From Parafrankia sp. EUN1f (GTDB lineage: Bacteria > Actinomycetota > Actinomycetes > Frankiales > Frankiaceae), in the NCBI RefSeq assembly GCF_000177675.1, contig NZ_ADGX01000001.1, forward strand, positions 62,001-126,000: 64,000 nucleotides of DNA, written 5' to 3'. The notes under the pieces were generated by a model. The model did not search any database. It was not told the DNA's origin and saw only the letters and a list, made by a program, of their open reading frames with translations. The position numbers and the translations under genes are program-made. Each line of letters opens with the position of its first letter. Position 1 is the first letter of the stretch. Shown here piece after piece: positions 1 through 8,604 of this stretch.

Positions 1-411
1 CTTCTTCGCGGTGAACACCTTGTCGAGCAGCGAACGGTAGGTACGGTGCCCCGGAGGGTCGTTAGAGACCAACGTGTTCATCGGTAACCAACCCTGCGCC
101 GCAAACAGATCGCTCGCCTTTTGATCCCACCCGAGTTCGCCGAGAAGACCGGTGTTGCTGCTCAGGACGCCCACATTCAGTAAAGCCTTCCGGACATCGT
201 CGTACCTCGTGAGGATGTAGTTCCCTGACTTCGGATCGCGATAGACGGGCTGCTCGTCGTACAATTTCTCGTAGACCGGGAACGGACATTCATAGACGTC
301 CGGGTCGGTGAGCGTGACGTGACTATCAGAGTTCGGCTCGCCGGAACCCTCAGTCGTGTCACTGTGATGGATCTGGTTTTCGCCGGAGTCGACGTACGAC
401 TTCTCGATCAC
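1..411 (-). CDS. Cytochrome P450, N-terminal part (cut by window edge)
   Basis: Read on the minus strand, the frame gives a typical bacterial P450 N-terminus: a TDPDVYECPFPVYEKL segment, then YILTRYDDVRKAL, then the helix-C type segment SNDPPGHRTYRSLLDKVF, where the HR pair normally contacts a heme propionate. The I-helix and heme-cysteine motif would lie before position 1 and are not seen. I chose the GTG at 411 because AGGAG lies 7 nt upstream and no ATG exists between it and the in-frame stop at 565-567. About 137 residues are present. It is a soluble monooxygenase that would need a ferredoxin; the only neighbour of that type directly upstream is a dead remnant. The substrate is unknown. 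It fits the catabolic cluster that follows. Confidence 0.85.
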   Translation of the reverse strand, partial: MIEKSYVDSGENQIHHSDTTEGSGEPNSDSHVTLTDPDVYECPFPVYEKLYDEQPVYRDPKSGNYILTRYDDVRKALLNVGVLSSNTGLLGELGWDQKASDLFAAQGWLPMNTLVSNDPPGHRTYRSLLDKVFTAKK

Positions 412-531
412 TACCCGCTCCTCGTTGTCGTCGAGAGGCGCGGTGACTGCGACAGAAGCACAGCGCCGATCCGCGCCTTCGGAGTGAGGGTGCCCCGATG
501 GTTCCCGCAGCCGCGCTTCTCCGGACGCACC

Positions 532-648
532 TAGCGTCCCAAGGACCTTGCGAATCGCGGGCCATCAGAGACCGTTCTGGACTGCGGCTGCGTAAGATGC
601 TCGCCCACGCGACGCCGAAATGATGCGCGTCAGAAAAGCCGTGACGGT
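532..648 (-). pseudogene. Remnant of a [2Fe-2S] ferredoxin gene
   Basis: The minus-strand frame reads TVTAFLTRIISA, then SYAAAVQNGL, a stop, then WPAIRKVLGTL. This aligns with the intact ferredoxin at 8597-8998 (YDAAVQNGIRWPTSCEGLGTC) at both DNA and protein level. An Arg CGA codon has become TGA at 565-567, and two cluster cysteines are replaced (Arg at 550-552, Leu at 532-534). It lies directly upstream of the P450 at the window edge, so it may once have been that enzyme's redox partner. It is not coding now. Confidence 0.7.
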
Positions 649-910
649 AGGTGCGCGGGCTTCCAGCCTCCGCAACTCCCTACGCCTTACACTTGGATCT
701 CATGCAGAAAGTCGGAATCTGCCCAGTATCACCGAAAGCCGATTGGACCAATCACCGATCACAGCAGCCTGGCTATTACACGCCGGTCACCTCGGCGCCT
801 GACCCGAGGATGCCGCTGGCGGACCTGATCAGGCTCCATCACGACCGCTGGCCGACGAACCCCTTGCGACTGAGCATGGACCCGGCGGTTCCGGCAGCCG
901 CATGCGTAGA
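649..910. other. Intergenic, nothing recognised
   Basis: I see no supported gene or strong repeat here. It separates the ferredoxin remnant from the 3' end of the NmrA-like gene. Confidence 0.5.
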
Positions 911-1864
911 TCAACCGGCCCGAGAACCTGCGAGTGGCTCGGCAGACGGGTCGAAGGTCCAGTCCTGGCGCTCCGCCCACTCCTCGAAGGTCTCCATGCT
1001 GATCGGGATCTCTCGGAGCACCGACGCGACATCAACCCTGAACGGCTGATGCGGGGAGTTGTTGTTGAACGAGTAGAAGCTGTCGAAGAACGCCGCGGAG
1101 ACTGCCTTCGGCCGGTCGCGCTCGTCGTACCCGAGGGCGGCATGCGCGAGCAGGCCAAACTCGTAGGGGGTGACATACTCATACCGCAGGGGCTTGCCCA
1201 TCACACGCGAGAGAACGGCGAGAATCTCGTCGATGCCAAGGGTCTGCGGCCCACCCAGACAGATCCGCTTCCCGTGGAGGTCGGGGCGGTCAAGTGCAGC
1301 AACCATGAACTTCGCCAGGTCGTCCATGGACATCCAGTCCGCCCGCATGTCCGGCCGTTGACAATACCGGTAGACACCTTCCAGCGCCAATGCCGGCTTG
1401 GCGAATCGGGTAAGCAAATTGTCCATGAAGAGAACGGGCCTGAACGTCACGACAGGCAGCCCGGCGCCAGCGAACAGGTTCTCAATCTCCAGCACCAGAT
1501 CGTAGCGTGGTTCACCGCATGGCCGGTCCGGTGCCCACATCTTGGAGTTGAGAACGACGACGCCTGCCCCGGAGCTCTGCGCTGCGGCGATCACGTGCTC
1601 GCTCTGACGGAGCGCGGAATCCCTGTCGACGGAGGCCGGCGAGTAGAAGATCGCGTCCGCCCCGGATACAGCCCGCTGCAACGAATCCAGATCGGCGTAG
1701 TCGGCGGCGACGACGTCGGCATCGAAGATCCCCAGACGGTCGAAGAGCCCGACACTGCGTGTCACTGCGCGAGGTCGATGCCCCGCACGGATCAACTCAC
1801 GTACCTGTGCTTGGCCCATGCGCCCACTGGCGCCGAAGACCGTGACCGTTCGCCTATTCCGCAC
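911..1864 (-). CDS. NmrA-like NAD(P)-binding oxidoreductase
   Basis: The protein is 317 aa, the normal size for NmrA/HSCARG-type atypical short-chain reductases. A Rossmann motif, VFGASGRMGQ, is at residues 9-18 and is followed by the usual second strand. The centre reads FRPVLFMDNLL, typical of NmrA-like proteins, and no YxxxK catalytic pair is obvious, so it could be a reductase of an enal or quinone substrate or a redox sensor. The start is GTG with AAGGGA upstream. It lies 31 bp downstream of the F420-type oxidoreductase gene on the same strand and is probably co-transcribed with it. I infer a redox step in the cluster; the substrate cannot be read from sequence. Confidence 0.8.
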   Translation of the reverse strand: MRNRRTVTVFGASGRMGQAQVRELIRAGHRPRAVTRSVGLFDRLGIFDADVVAADYADLDSLQRAVSGADAIFYSPASVDRDSALRQSEHVIAAAQSSGAGVVVLNSKMWAPDRPCGEPRYDLVLEIENLFAGAGLPVVTFRPVLFMDNLLTRFAKPALALEGVYRYCQRPDMRADWMSMDDLAKFMVAALDRPDLHGKRICLGGPQTLGIDEILAVLSRVMGKPLRYEYVTPYEFGLLAHAALGYDERDRPKAVSAAFFDSFYSFNNNSPHQPFRVDVASVLREIPISMETFEEWAERQDWTFDPSAEPLAGSRAG

Positions 1865-1895
1865 GGCTCATCCCTTCGTTGACCGCGACTATTTG

Positions 1896-2945
1896 CTATG
1901 TGCCATCTGCGCCGGGATTCGTGGTGACCGCGCGCATACCGACTGCTATCTCATCCCACAGCTCCCTCGTGGTCGGGTACGGTGTCAGCGCACTGACGCG
2001 GTCGGATGCATCGGCGTACCGATCAGCCATCGCTTGTGCGACGTTTCTGGGCTCGGCGACGACAGCGAACGCCTGGAGCATCTCGTCGTCAACGAGCCGG
2101 CTCATCTCCTTGTGCTCTCCAGCTCTCAGTAGGGTGACCCATTGCTCGTGGATATGACCCCAGCCGTGGTGGTCAAAGATCCTTCGGTACTGATGTGTCG
2201 CGCCGAGGAATGCGATGCGTGATCGTACCCGGCGATCGGCAGATCGGAGCTCCTTCTCGTCTCGTCCGGTCACGACCAAGACGGGGGCGACCGTCTGGAA
2301 GGGACGGTGGAGCGGAGCGGCCCGATTCCGCAGACCACGCGTCCACGAAGGGCGCAAAACCGAGGCCAGGTAGTCGGGTGTCAACAAGGAATGCAGCACG
2401 ATGCCCTCGGCCACCTCGCCGGCGACTCTGACCATCCCCTCCCCCACCGCGCCCACGAAGACCGGGGGAGGCCCTGCCGCCGAGGGACGCGGGACGAAAT
2501 AGTCGGGCATCTTGTCGATCGTGTAAAATTTCCCGCGGTAATCAAGTTTCTCACGGTCGTTCCAACAACGCCAGATTGCCTTGACCGCGCCGATATAGTC
2601 CCGCAGCCTCGATCCGGGGGGGTCAAACGGCATCGAGAAGCGTCGCGTCACGTGACCGCGCATTTGGGTCCCCAGGCCGAGGACGAAACGTCCCCCCGAT
2701 GCGAGCTGCAGATCATGGCCCAACTGTGCTGCGATCATGGGGCTGCGAGCGAAGGCCACCGCCACCCCAGTGCCGATCTCGACTGTCGTGGTGTGGAGTG
2801 CACCGATCGCCAGGGGAAGGAACGAGTCGTGCTCAGCTTCCCGCACCCAGATCGTCTTGTAGCCGGACCGCTCGAAGGTCGCAAATTCGTCGGGGACGTG
2901 ATGTAGGTCGCTGATGCTCTGTTGGTAGTGGTAGTCAAACTTCAA
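1896..2945 (-). CDS. LLM-class, probably F420-dependent oxidoreductase
   Basis: This 349-aa protein has the bacterial-luciferase-like TIM barrel. It starts MKFDYHYQQ, has the IGTGVAVAFARSPM strand typical of actinobacterial F420-type members, then GGRFVLGLGTQMRGHVTRRF and the substrate-side loop HPDYF-like region PDYFVPRP. The family (mycobacterial-type LLM proteins) usually transfers hydride to or from F420 rather than FMN; the cofactor here is inferred. It is monocistronic or leads into the NmrA-like gene 31 bp downstream. A second, distantly related LLM protein occurs at 9082-9921 and a third at 48357-49484, so the window has three. Confidence 0.85.
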   Translation of the reverse strand: MKFDYHYQQSISDLHHVPDEFATFERSGYKTIWVREAEHDSFLPLAIGALHTTTVEIGTGVAVAFARSPMIAAQLGHDLQLASGGRFVLGLGTQMRGHVTRRFSMPFDPPGSRLRDYIGAVKAIWRCWNDREKLDYRGKFYTIDKMPDYFVPRPSAAGPPPVFVGAVGEGMVRVAGEVAEGIVLHSLLTPDYLASVLRPSWTRGLRNRAAPLHRPFQTVAPVLVVTGRDEKELRSADRRVRSRIAFLGATHQYRRIFDHHGWGHIHEQWVTLLRAGEHKEMSRLVDDEMLQAFAVVAEPRNVAQAMADRYADASDRVSALTPYPTTRELWDEIAVGMRAVTTNPGADGT

Positions 2946-3100
2946 CGATTTGCCCTGTTCCGAACTCAGGCGCCGTCGGGGCCATCAGCTGAGCGCCAAG
3001 TCCCCCTGATTGGACATCATGGGCTACCAAGACGGGGCTCGGAGTTCCGCCATCTCATCAGGGGAAGGCTGGCCATCCGGCGGGGCTGGCTGCGGAGAGA

Positions 3101-3712
3101 TCATGTTCCCGCCGTCCTCTTCTCAAACGCCTCGGCCGCCTTCGTCAGTCGATGGAACACCTGCGGCACGTCCGCGTCGTCGAGAATCCACAGGTGGGAG
3201 TCACCGAGGTTGCCGCTGAGGTGGAACTCCTCGCCGATGAGCTCGCCCGCCTCGCTGAAGGGCCACAGAATGCAGTTGCGGTACCGCTTGAGGTAGATCT
3301 TCGACGGGTCGGCGTCCGGCACGCCCCGAGCCCTGACGCACTGTCCCGGAAGGACGGCGGACATGTAGCCGTCGGTGACGATGGTCCGGTCATCGACCAC
3401 GATCGTCTCGATGTCGTACTGCAGTACGAGGCCACGCGCGCGTAAATGTCCGGCGTACCATTCCCGCACGGCCTTGCGGCCCTTGGGACCGATATCGGCA
3501 CCGTCGCGCCACACCCGGTACCGAGGCTCGGGCACCGGGTAGGCGTTCATGAGCCGGTCGAGGTCGAAGTCCACCTCACCCTGGAGGTGCTCGAGCACTT
3601 GCTCCAGCATCTGCTTGTGGCGCACATTCCGTGTCACCTCGTAACGACCCCGAACCCTCCTCACCATCAGAGCCGGGTCGAAAGTGACGTCTTGCGCCGT
3701 ATCAGGCGACAT
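3101..3712 (-). CDS. SnoaL/NTF2-like fold protein
   Basis: The protein is 203 aa from the ATG at 3712 (GCGGGG about 6 nt upstream); an upstream in-frame ATG at 3787 would add 25 residues but lacks a ribosome site and would cover a palindrome. The centre (RKAVREWYAGHL, then YDIETIVVDDRTIVTDGYMSAVLPG) has the cone-shaped alpha/beta pattern of NTF2-like hydratases, isomerases and cyclases. Length is somewhat above the usual 130-150 aa because of an N-terminal helical extension. Such proteins in degradation clusters often act as isomerases or dehydratases, but no catalytic residue can be assigned. It is transcribed alone, with an operator-like palindrome just upstream. Confidence 0.7.
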   Translation of the reverse strand: MSPDTAQDVTFDPALMVRRVRGRYEVTRNVRHKQMLEQVLEHLQGEVDFDLDRLMNAYPVPEPRYRVWRDGADIGPKGRKAVREWYAGHLRARGLVLQYDIETIVVDDRTIVTDGYMSAVLPGQCVRARGVPDADPSKIYLKRYRNCILWPFSEAGELIGEEFHLSGNLGDSHLWILDDADVPQVFHRLTKAAEAFEKRTAGT

Positions 3713-3744
3713 ACTTACCCCGCTTTGGCATGAAAATCTTGACG

Positions 3745-3763
3745 CTACCTTGCGCTTAGGTAG
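3745..3763. promoter_or_regulatory. Palindromic operator candidate
   Basis: CTACCT and AGGTAG are separated by 7 bases and flanked by further matching GAC/GTC bases. It lies 33 bp upstream of the chosen start of the SnoaL-like gene. The size fits a TetR-family site, but no regulator gene is adjacent. Confidence 0.35.
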
Positions 3764-3787
3764 GTCGTCAATCGTGGGAGGTCTCAT

Positions 3788-4483
3788 GAGCGGATATCGG
3801 ATGAAATCGGCTCTCGTCCTATGGCGGAGGTCATGCTGCTGCCGGGGTCGAACCTGATCCCGGCGACCATCGGGGCTCCGCGCAGGCGTTGACCGCTGCG
3901 GGCGCCGAGTTTCACCCGGATCTTGTCAGCCCCAGCGAGATCGAGCGTGGTAGGCGGGATCGTCGACGACGGCCGTATATGGCAGCCAAGAGACTGCTCT
4001 GATGACCCTGCTCGCTGCGGTGGGAAGCGATTTGCGTTCGGTGGACGGCGGCGCCACCCCGGCGGAGGTGATTCAGGGCCTCGACCGCGCGGTCATCGGA
4101 CACAGAGGTCTTTGGGCGTCAGGCCCGCGATGGCATCGCGCGTATTGGCGGACGGGGTCTCGGACACATAAAATAGAAGGTTCACCGGTACTGGGAGCAC
4201 CGGTGCGCCTTACGACAGAACGATCCTGACCGGATCGGCGCGGATCTGGACCTCATCAGTCGAGTCGACGGATCTGGTAGGAGAAACTCATGGATAGCTC
4301 CGAGGCGACCGATCTCGATGAGCGTTGCTCTGCCGAACCCGATGACCCCGAATCTCCCTTCGGCCACCACCATCTCAAGATGCCGCCGAGGTCAGTAGTT
4401 TCCGCACCGCTTCTACAGGGGCATCGCCGCAGGGACGTCAGTCGGTCCGCGACCCGACGACAAATCAGATCAGCGGAAAGGGG
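3788..4483. other. Intergenic, no convincing gene
   Basis: Short open frames exist on both strands but none has a family signature or good ribosome site. The segment may hold decayed coding DNA; I cannot name a parent gene. Confidence 0.4.
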
Positions 4484-4897
4484 TCACTTGACCTGGAGCT
4501 CATCCATCATCTCGAGGAGGGTTTCATCGGCATACTTGGTGTCGATGTACTCGTCCATGTGGTAGATCTTCCCGTCCCGGACATGGAACAAGTATATGTA
4601 TTCGTTGTTGTAGACCCGGCCATCAGCCAGCGTGGAGTAGCCCTTGAGCTGGCAGGCAACCCGGTCCGCTTCCGCGGTGATGCTCTCGAACTCGAACCGA
4701 ATTCCATCCTTGAATAACGACGGGACCGCGCCTGTGAAGGCCACGGTTTCTTCACGTGTACGTCTGCCACAGATCTTGGCGGTCCCCCGGGCAAGGGTGT
4801 CGAAGTCGTCGGTTAGAATACTGTCCATCAAGACCGCATCACCGCGGCCGAGCGCCTTCAGATAGGTCAGAGCGGCTTCTTTGTTCTGCTCAGACAT
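4484..4897 (-). CDS. SnoaL-like / NTF2-family protein
   Basis: This 137-aa protein has the classic NTF2-like layout: helix-rich start (MSEQNKEAALTYLKALGRGD), then a mixed sheet ending with YLFHVRDGKIYHMDEYIDTK, the signature of SnoaL-like and ketosteroid-isomerase-like proteins. The start is supported by AAGGAGG 8 nt upstream, one of the best ribosome sites in the window. It precedes the FAD flavoprotein gene on the same strand in reverse order (the flavoprotein lies upstream), so the two are probably one transcript. Possible roles are isomerase or dehydratase; no substrate is evident. Confidence 0.8.
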   Translation of the reverse strand: MSEQNKEAALTYLKALGRGDAVLMDSILTDDFDTLARGTAKICGRRTREETVAFTGAVPSLFKDGIRFEFESITAEADRVACQLKGYSTLADGRVYNNEYIYLFHVRDGKIYHMDEYIDTKYADETLLEMMDELQVK

Positions 4898-4979
4898 GAC
4901 GGATCCTCCTTATGAGGTCGGGGTGCGAGGCTTCAAAACGGGCCGCGCCGGGGGAAAGGCTTCGGCGGGACCCCTGGAG

Positions 4980-6473
4980 TCAGGCAGGGACAGGGGCCTG
5001 GGCCGCATCCGAGTCGGTACTCGCTGCCGTCGCATCGGCCGCACCGCGGGCGAGCCCGGCTGCGTTGCGACCGGCGATGCGGCCATACACCAGGCAGTTG
5101 GCGATCGAGTTCCCGCTACCCAGGTATAGGCTCCCGATGGTGCCGCCTGTGCACTCACCGGCCGCGAAGAGGCCGCGAACGTGAGCCTGACCGTTGTCGA
5201 GCACTCGCGCATCAGGATCAATGGCGGGACCGCAGGCTGTCAGGGCGATCAGCGACAGCCGCAACTCGCAGCCGTAGAAGGGCGCCTGCGCGACGGGCAC
5301 CATGTGGGCACCATCCTTCAGGAACAGTGAGTCATGCCCTCGTCGCGTGTCGTCGTTGTAGCGCTCGATCGTGCCGGTAAGGTTTTCCGGCTCAATGCCG
5401 AGCTTCTCGGCCAGATCCTCGAGAGTCGCCCCCACTTTCACCTTGCCGGCCTCGATCTGCTCGTCGAGAACCTCTTCGAGCCAATGCGACCGCACCACGC
5501 CTTCCAGGTTGACCTTTGTCGCGGCCTTGATGCTGTCAGCAGTGGCGCTGGTCTTGGCAGCGTGATCGAAGACGGCGAACACCCGGTTCCCCTGCCCCCG
5601 CACGATCGGGTCGACGACGCTGTAGGGGGCCATCTCGTCCATGAACCGTCGGCCACTTCGGTTCACCAGCACGAGCCAGCCGGGCAGGTAGGCCTGGGGA
5701 TCGCGGTTGAAGTCGGCGCACAGCACCCAGCCGCCCCGGTCAACGCCATCTATGTAGGCATTGACCGGCTCGACGAGCTTGAAGATGTCGCCGGCGTCAG
5801 GAACCTCGCCGGCGATATACCACGCCGCGTCGTTGGCTGCTGCGAGCGGCAGGTACCGATCCCATAGCTCCGGGTTGCCGCCGAAGCCGCCGGTCGCGAG
5901 CACCACCGCTCCGGCCCGGATGACGTCGTCCCCCGAGGCGACGCCGACCACCGTGCCGTCCTCCACGAGCAGCCGGTCGACGCGCTGCCCGAGCGCGATG
6001 TCGATGTTCGGGTTTCTGGTCACGTGCCGGGACAGGACGTCGACGATGCCCTGTCCCTGACCGACGACGGCATGTCCCCGCGGCACCCGCTCCTCGCCGG
6101 CTGGGATAAGATCCGGCGCGAACAGCACGCCGAGGTCCTGGATCCACTCGAAGGTGTCCGGCAGTTCGTCCACCAGCCTCCGTACCAGCGAGGGGACCAC
6201 GTTCCACTGGTTGGCCAGCAGGTAGTCCTGGAAGAGTTCGTCTGGGCTGTCCTCGAGGCCGCTAGCGCGCTGCAAGCTTGTGCCCGCTGCCATCATGATC
6301 CCGTTGGACAGCCGGCTGGAGCCACCGAGGATCGGCGCGCCTTCGACCAGCAGGACACTCGCACCGGCAGCGGCCGCTTCCAGAGCCGCCGCCATACCCG
6401 CCATGCCTGATCCCACGACGACAACATCTATGTCGTTGGGTCCGGGCTCCTGATCTCCGATGTCGCTCATCAC
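4980..6473 (-). CDS. FAD-dependent oxidoreductase (fumarate reductase/ketosteroid dehydrogenase-like)
   Basis: This 497-aa protein has an N-terminal dinucleotide-binding motif (VVGSGMAGMAAALEAAAAG, from about residue 20) and a GGSSRLSNGIMM loop that in this family holds the FAD. The C-terminal FAD motif is AGECTGGTIGSLYLGSGN near residue 440. These fit the FAD_binding_2 family, which includes 3-ketosteroid-delta-1-dehydrogenases, fumarate reductases and urocanate reductases. No Tat or lipoprotein signal is seen, so it is cytoplasmic. The neighbouring SnoaL-like protein and Rieske system suggest desaturation or reduction of an alicyclic or steroid-like ring; that is inference. The last residues are Ala/Asp rich and poorly conserved. 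Confidence 0.85.
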   Translation of the reverse strand: MMSDIGDQEPGPNDIDVVVVGSGMAGMAAALEAAAAGASVLLVEGAPILGGSSRLSNGIMMAAGTSLQRASGLEDSPDELFQDYLLANQWNVVPSLVRRLVDELPDTFEWIQDLGVLFAPDLIPAGEERVPRGHAVVGQGQGIVDVLSRHVTRNPNIDIALGQRVDRLLVEDGTVVGVASGDDVIRAGAVVLATGGFGGNPELWDRYLPLAAANDAAWYIAGEVPDAGDIFKLVEPVNAYIDGVDRGGWVLCADFNRDPQAYLPGWLVLVNRSGRRFMDEMAPYSVVDPIVRGQGNRVFAVFDHAAKTSATADSIKAATKVNLEGVVRSHWLEEVLDEQIEAGKVKVGATLEDLAEKLGIEPENLTGTIERYNDDTRRGHDSLFLKDGAHMVPVAQAPFYGCELRLSLIALTACGPAIDPDARVLDNGQAHVRGLFAAGECTGGTIGSLYLGSGNSIANCLVYGRIAGRNAAGLARGAADATAASTDSDAAQAPVPA

Positions 6474-6923
6474 ATGCCTTCCGTGGGTTAGCCGGACCTA
6501 GTGAAAGGTGTACGTCGGTGCCGACGTCTGCGAGTCGCGCGGTGGAATATCCGGCGCATTTCGCCATCCAGCCGTTTCCAAATTGCATGAATTTTAGGCA
6601 GAAGCTTCGAATGCGTCCAGCCCCTCAGCCCAAATACTTATTTCTTAGTAGGGTCAGGCCCCGCACGATCTCTGGTCGACTTTCTAGGTCCATGCGAAGG
6701 ATCTGGCGTCTGCCGCGGTGCGCGCACCCCGACTCTTGTCGAGGTGCGCGCGATATCATCGCGGCATCTTTGCCGTGAGGATATCGCACAACACCACGCC
6801 AGAACTAGGCCAGCGCCAGGAGACAGAACATCCGTCTCGTTCATGTACTCGGCTACCGGCTCACGAAATTCTGCGAAAGGTAGCGTTCGACGTACGCCGC
6901 GAGATTCCGGGTCCGGACGCCGA
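6474..6923. other. Long intergenic region between two operon starts/ends
   Basis: About 450 bp without a supported gene. It should hold the promoter of the flavoprotein gene (start 6473). A TTGCATGAATTTTAG stretch near 6585 is a weak relative of the CYATTWTGCAT element found elsewhere in this cluster. It also holds the long hairpin at 6750-6787. Confidence 0.5.
6750..6787. repeat. Nested perfect inverted repeat (hairpin)
   Basis: GCGATATC and GATATCGC form the outer 8-bp stem, CGGCA and TGCCG the inner 5-bp stem, with TCTT as loop and two symmetric 4-nt internal loops. It lies 137 bp beyond the 3' end of the Rieske gene. No T-run follows, so it is not a textbook terminator; it could be an RNA processing or factor-binding structure. 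Confidence 0.55.
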
Positions 6924-8375
6924 TCAGATCTTGCCGTTGATGTAGTCGGTCAGCCGGGCGTGGAAGTGCCGGATCCGGCTCTCCTGGTAGGAGGCGAGCG
7001 TGATCCCGGGCTTGGTGCGCTTCAAGGCCTTCAGGCCCCGCTGGATCTGCGGCATGTTGATCCGATCCTGGTTGACAACTGCGCTGAGGCTGCCCAGCTC
7101 CGGGGCCTCGAGCCAGTCGCCATCGCGCTCCAGCCAGTGGATTTTGGCCGGCTTCGGGCGCGGTGCGCCTTCGGGGATGGGCGATAGGTAGAAGATCTCC
7201 AGAATGCAGGAATCGGGATCCTCGCCGTTGGGCCGGAAGCGGTAGTAGATGTTCGTCAGCCCGGAATCCCACGGGAAGAAGTTGGGGAAGACGAAGTACT
7301 GGATCGCGTCCATCAGCTGGTAGGCCGGCGTTGAACCCAGGTCGAGACCCAGACGCGGCGCGAGCTCGGTACGGATCGTCTCGACGATCCGCTGCCGAGC
7401 GGTCTGACCCTCAGGGAGGCCCTCGAGCACGTCGCGGGGGACATCGCGGGAATTGGTCCCGAGGCGCTCCTCGTAGAACGTACGCGCCTCGAGATAGCTC
7501 TCGTAGATGTCCTCTTCCTCGAGCTCACCGAGCGTGCTGCTGCTGACTCCGCGTGCCGAAAGGACCCGGTTGACGTTCTTGCCGAACAGGTCCACCTGAC
7601 TCATGAAGTCCTGGATGCTCGGCGCGGTCTGGGGGTGGGTCTGAGGCAGGTGGTAGGCCTCAATGAATGCCTCGAGGGCGACCTTCCAGTTGGCCGAGAT
7701 GACCTGGGCGACATGGGCGGACTTGAATCGGTTCTCATAGCCGGTGTGCTTGAAATGTTCCGGGATCGGAGCCAGGAACTCCTCAAGCGGCTCACAGTCC
7801 GGATCCATGTTGATGAAGACGAAGCCGCCCCAGGTGCCGACCTTGACCTCGGGGAGAGAGAACTTCTCCGGGTCGACGTGCTTGAAGTCCCACTCCACGC
7901 AGGGCAGGCGCTTCATATCGCCGTCCAGGTTCCAGGCCCATCCGTGGAACGGGCAGCGGAACTCGGGCACCCGGCCGTCAGTCGCCCGGAGGCGGCGGCC
8001 CCGGTGCAGGCAGGCGTTCTGAAGCGCCTTGATGGAGCCGTCCGGGGTGCGGGCTATGATGAACGAGTCGTTGATGATCTCGTAGACGATGTGGTCGCCG
8101 GGTTCGGGGATCTCCTCCTCGCGGCACGCCATCTGCCAGACCTTGCGCCACACGTGCTCGACCTCGAGCTCGAGGAACTCCCGCGACGTGTATCGGTCGA
8201 TCGGGATGTCGTCGTCGCCGAGGTCTTGCCAGGACGGCCGCATGAAGTCTGGGACCTCGTCCCCGTCTTCGCGGATGACCTGTTGGTATGTCTTGCCGGC
8301 TCGACCGGAGGTCCTCGCCTCGATCAGGGCCTCGACGTCGTCGTGATCGGACGTCGGCTCCGAAACCTGCGTCAT
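6924..8375 (-). CDS. Rieske non-heme iron oxygenase, large (alpha) subunit
   Basis: The protein is 483 aa from the ATG at 8375, which has GAGAGGA about 10 nt upstream; an in-frame upstream start at 8429 would overlap the next gene. The Rieske cluster motif is CLHRGRR, then 16-17 residues later CPFHGWAWN (about residues 120-145). The mononuclear iron region is EAFIEAYHLPQTHP (about residues 240-255). These assign it to ring-hydroxylating oxygenase alpha subunits, which cis-dihydroxylate, hydroxylate or demethylate hydrophobic rings using electrons from a ferredoxin. It follows the 66-aa protein and the 2Fe-2S ferredoxin in one transcript. No beta subunit is adjacent, so it is probably an alpha-only homomultimer. 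Confidence 0.92.
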   Translation of the reverse strand: MTQVSEPTSDHDDVEALIEARTSGRAGKTYQQVIREDGDEVPDFMRPSWQDLGDDDIPIDRYTSREFLELEVEHVWRKVWQMACREEEIPEPGDHIVYEIINDSFIIARTPDGSIKALQNACLHRGRRLRATDGRVPEFRCPFHGWAWNLDGDMKRLPCVEWDFKHVDPEKFSLPEVKVGTWGGFVFINMDPDCEPLEEFLAPIPEHFKHTGYENRFKSAHVAQVISANWKVALEAFIEAYHLPQTHPQTAPSIQDFMSQVDLFGKNVNRVLSARGVSSSTLGELEEEDIYESYLEARTFYEERLGTNSRDVPRDVLEGLPEGQTARQRIVETIRTELAPRLGLDLGSTPAYQLMDAIQYFVFPNFFPWDSGLTNIYYRFRPNGEDPDSCILEIFYLSPIPEGAPRPKPAKIHWLERDGDWLEAPELGSLSAVVNQDRINMPQIQRGLKALKRTKPGITLASYQESRIRHFHARLTDYINGKI

Positions 8376-8403
8376 GCCGTCGCCATTCCTCTCGGCTAAG
8401 TGC

Positions 8404-8604
8404 CTACTTCTCCGCATCGGTGTACGCACCCGCCACGTAATCGAGCATCACCTGGTCCGCGTACTTCAGCTCTCCGGAGACCGGCAGGCCGTCCCGGGTG
8501 AAGACACCGCTCTGCCCGGTCGCCGGATCTTCGACAAAGACATTTCCGTCAAGCAGGAGAGTGAAGATCATGTTCGTGCCACGCTGGACCAGCTTCTTAC
8601 TCAT
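8404..8604 (-). CDS. 66-aa protein between ferredoxin and Rieske oxygenase
   Basis: This small acidic protein (MSKKLVQRGTNMIF start, then DGNVFVEDPATGQSGVF) overlaps the 3' end of the ferredoxin gene by 8 nt and ends 28 bp before the Rieske oxygenase start, so all three are translated together. I do not recognise the family. It has no cysteine and no membrane segment. Its position suggests an assembly or accessory role for the oxygenase, which is inference from context only. Confidence 0.7.
   Translation of the reverse strand: MSKKLVQRGTNMIFTLLLDGNVFVEDPATGQSGVFTRDGLPVSGELKYADQVMLDYVAGAYTDAEK

Noticed and set aside
3788-4483. Possible coding DNA between two SnoaL-like genes
   Set aside because: No frame has a domain or ribosome site. 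A decayed gene is possible but cannot be named.
6750-6787. Hairpin read as an intrinsic terminator
   Set aside because: There is no T-run on either side and it lies 137 bp past the stop codon, so I list it as a structure of unknown role.
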